DNA of 24,523 bases, taken from the NCBI GenBank assembly GCA_965364735.1, contig CBDTYW010000019.1:1-24523 (forward strand). The letters run 5' to 3'. This DNA is from CBDTYW01 sp965364735 (GTDB lineage Bacteria > Actinomycetota > Nitriliruptoria > Nitriliruptorales > Nitriliruptoraceae). Under the pieces are notes generated by a model. It saw only the letters and a program-made list of their open reading frames with translations, was not told where the DNA came from and did not search any database. Every line of letters starts with the position of its first letter. The first letter of the stretch is position 1. Below, piece by piece: positions 22,507-24,523 of the stretch. Position numbers and translations under genes: made by a program.

Positions 22507-23498
22507 CAGGTGCCCGCGAAGTCGAACAAGCTGTCCTGCTCGCCGTCGTGGGCAGCACCGATCAGTGAGACTGCGGGCAGGGGCTCATGCATCGCGAGCA
22601 GGTCCCCCGTCTCGTGCTCGGGCGGGGGCGGGATCGGCTGGATCGGCCGCTCGACGGTGCTGCGGAAGCGCCCGCCGACCTGGCCGAGTCCGAGCGCCGT
22701 GAGCGCAGCTTCGGCCAGCTCCGGGTCGACGCCGTCAGCCAGCGCCGCGTCGAGGTCGACGGCGACGTCCGGGATCGGGGTCATGACCTCGATGTTGTGG
22801 TCGAACCGGGCACGACCGCGACGCAGACAGGCCTCGGCCTTGGGCGGCAGGAACACGAGGTTGCGGTAGATCTCGGCGACGGATCCGTAGTCGCGCAGCA
22901 GGCGAGCCGCGGTCTTCGCGCCGATGCCGTGGACTCCCGGCAGCCCGTCGGACGGGTCGCCGCGCAGGGCCGCCAGCTCGTGGTACTGGCTCGGGGTGAC
23001 GCCGTACTGGGCCAGCACCTTCGCTGGCGTGTACGCGGTCATGGCCTGGACCTGCGTCTTCGGCCGGAGCAGGGTGACGTGCTCGCTCACGAGCGGCAGG
23101 AGGTCACGGTCCGAGCTGAGCAGCTTCGCGTTCCAGCCGCGATCGTCGCACTCGTGCGCCATCGCGGCGAGGAGGTCGTCGGCCTCGACGCCGTCTTCGC
23201 AGCACACCCAGAACCCGCAGTCCGCGAGGTGCTCCGGGACCATCGCGAGCTGTTCGGTGAGCTCTTCGTCCTTCTCGCTGCGATGCCCCTTGTAGTGGGG
23301 CCAGCGCTCCTTGCGGATGTTGCGCTCGTGATCGAAGCCGATGACGATGGCGTCGAACGGGCCTTCCAGCCACACCTGGCAGAGCATCCGCATGAAGATG
23401 TCGGTCACCCAGGCACCGCTGACGTCCGGGTCGTTCACGCCGGCGTGGTACGCGCGGTGGGCAAGCGAGTTGCCGTCGATGCCGAGGAGCGTTGGCAC
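22506..23498 (-). CDS. 5'-3' exonuclease (FEN-like), free-standing
   Basis: The 330-residue product matches the 5'-nuclease domain found at the N-terminus of DNA polymerase I. It has GIDGNSLAHRAY at 6-17, EADDLLA (105-111) and SSDRDLLPLV (128-137) for metal binding, and the helix-3-turn DNA-binding motif GDPSDGLPGVHGIGAKTA (180-197). It lacks a polymerase domain, so it is a separate nuclease that could remove RNA primers or flaps. It starts at GTG 23498 with GAGGAG about 9 nt upstream. The C-terminal 60 residues are Pro-rich and end DSLFDFAGT, a phenylalanine-containing tail that loosely resembles a sliding-clamp-binding motif. It overlaps the glycosylase gene by one base. Confidence 0.9.
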   Translation of the reverse strand: MPTLLGIDGNSLAHRAYHAGVNDPDVSGAWVTDIFMRMLCQVWLEGPFDAIVIGFDHERNIRKERWPHYKGHRSEKDEELTEQLAMVPEHLADCGFWVCCEDGVEADDLLAAMAHECDDRGWNAKLLSSDRDLLPLVSEHVTLLRPKTQVQAMTAYTPAKVLAQYGVTPSQYHELAALRGDPSDGLPGVHGIGAKTAARLLRDYGSVAEIYRNLVFLPPKAEACLRRGRARFDHNIEVMTPIPDVAVDLDAALADGVDPELAEAALTALGLGQVGGRFRSTVERPIQPIPPPPEHETGDLLAMHEPLPAVSLIGAAHDGEQDSLFDFAGT

Positions 23499-23555
23499 GT
23501 TCTCGTGGCTCCTCGGGATCGGGCGTGAGGCGGGTCCCGCGAACCTACCGGTGCG

Positions 23556-24523
23556 TCACCCGAACGGGAAGCGCTGCCCCCGTGCGTAGGCGGCACGACG
23601 CGCTGGATCCGAGAGGATCTGGAACGCATGGGCGAGCCGCTTGAACTCCTCCTCGGCATGATCGGCTGCCATCGCCAGGTTGCGGTCCGGGTGCACGCGA
23701 GCGGCGCCACGTCGGAAGGCCTGCTTGACCTCCTCGGGCGTTGCGGTCGCAGCGCACCCGAGGACCCGCCAGAGGCCGTCCGGGTCGACGGGACGGCCCA
23801 CCGTGGACGATCCCGGGATGCCGCGGAACGTCGGACCGGGTTCGCGATCACGACGTGGGGCGTCCGGTGGTCGCGCGCCACCGGGCTGGTCGGCAGCGGT
23901 GACCTTGGGGCGCCCGGCACCGCGTCGCAGCGCCTCGAGGCGGACGAGGCGGACGACCTGCGCCACGACCGGAGCGAGCGGGGTGCGGACGAGGTACTCG
24001 GCCGACTTGGTCGCGACCGCTGCCCGGAAGAGCGGTCCGCTCGCGTCGGTCTCGGCGGCGACCTCGTGGACGTCGCCGAGCCACAGCGCCTCGCCCCGCG
24101 CGACGCCGCCCGGCTCGGGGTCTCGCCGATCGATCAGCGCCAGATGGTGGGTCGTGAGGGTCAGGGTGACCGGCAGCGTCGGGGGCCCGCCGGCGTCCGC
24201 GGGGAGGAGCCACGTCCCGGGCTCCGCGAGGACCAGGCGCTCGCCACGTGCCAGCCGGACTTCGGGGCGTTGTCGCGGGGCGTGCGGGAGCCACCCCTCC
24301 CTGAGCCGAGCGGAGGTGAGCGCAGCCCAGGTGTCATCGTGGAGCAGGGCCTCATCACCGTGTCCGAGCACATCGAGGAGTGCCCCGAGGCGGGAGACGC
24401 TCGCATCGTCGGGCCCCGACGGTCCCTCGATCACGTGACGAAGGACCGCTTCGCGTTCCATGACCAACGCTGCGTCCCGCGCGCTGGGCGGCAGGGACGC
24501 GCGAGCCGCCGCCACACCTTCGA
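23556..24523 (-). CDS. J-domain protein with N-terminal GRAM/PH-like region (5' end possibly outside window)
   Basis: At least 319 residues are visible. The J domain is at the C-terminus (about the last 70 residues): DPDGLWRVLGCAATATPEEVKQ, then the HPD motif in ARVHPDRN, then FQILSDPARRAAYARG. This would stimulate Hsp70 (DnaK). The middle (about 85-205) reads GERLVLAEPG, LTLTTHHLALID, ALWLGDVHEVAAE, then SAEYLVRTP and a closing helix. That order of strands resembles a GRAM or bacterial PH-like domain. No Gly/Phe-rich or zinc domain is present, so it is not a standard DnaJ. The frame is still open at the window edge; GTG at 24515 is one possible start. It lies 57 bp upstream of the exonuclease gene. 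Confidence 0.75.
   Translation of the reverse strand, partial: EGVAAARASLPPSARDAALVMEREAVLRHVIEGPSGPDDASVSRLGALLDVLGHGDEALLHDDTWAALTSARLREGWLPHAPRQRPEVRLARGERLVLAEPGTWLLPADAGGPPTLPVTLTLTTHHLALIDRRDPEPGGVARGEALWLGDVHEVAAETDASGPLFRAAVATKSAEYLVRTPLAPVVAQVVRLVRLEALRRGAGRPKVTAADQPGGARPPDAPRRDREPGPTFRGIPGSSTVGRPVDPDGLWRVLGCAATATPEEVKQAFRRGAARVHPDRNLAMAADHAEEEFKRLAHAFQILSDPARRAAYARGQRFPFG

Overview
The window is high-GC DNA with actinobacterial features: GC-rich codon use, GTG starts, TANNNT-type -10 elements, at least two probable leaderless genes, an LPXTG cell-wall protein, and a very large secreted protein carrying three CWB2 cell-wall-binding repeats. CWB2 repeats joined to a CSLREA-like beta-helix suggest a deep-branching actinobacterium such as the Nitriliruptoria/Euzebya group. 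That placement is inference from gene style, not from a marker tree.

Layout. (1) 1-2198: the tail of an unknown gene, an S1-domain RNA-binding protein, then lgt (lipoprotein diacylglyceryl transferase, minus strand) divergent from a small alkyltransferase-like DNA-repair protein. (2) 2502-8129: two closely related RpoD-like sigma factors on either side of a membrane antiporter-like protein with a C-terminal Usp-like domain, followed by a geranylgeranyl-reductase-type flavoprotein that starts 4 nt after the second sigma gene. (3) 8140-13569: a MoxR/magnesium-chelatase-type AAA+ ATPase and a VWA protein, which look like a working pair but are separated by a gene for an LPXTG-anchored protein of unknown function. 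(4) 13721-15981: a stand-alone cyclic-nucleotide-binding-domain protein, a ferredoxin-NADP reductase of the thioredoxin-reductase-like type, and a convergent 1-Cys peroxiredoxin. (5) 16285-21576: a 1763-residue surface protein. (6) 21577-24523, minus strand: a J-domain protein whose J domain is C-terminal, a 5'-3' exonuclease and an AlkA-like glycosylase; the last two overlap by one base.

Themes are transcription initiation (two sigma factors), redox and peroxide handling (FNR, peroxiredoxin, flavoprotein), base-damage repair (ATL, HhH glycosylase, exonuclease) and the cell surface (Lgt, LPXTG protein, CWB2 beta-helix protein). Several strong stem-loops close transcription units, and two of them sit between convergent genes.

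No tRNA, rRNA, CRISPR array, insertion sequence or phage gene was seen. The best candidates for something undescribed are the ATPase-LPXTG-VWA gene trio with the structured spacer before the VWA gene, the sigma-antiporter-sigma block in which the antiporter has Asn-Asn where related carriers have an Asp pair, and the GRAM-like/J-domain fusion.
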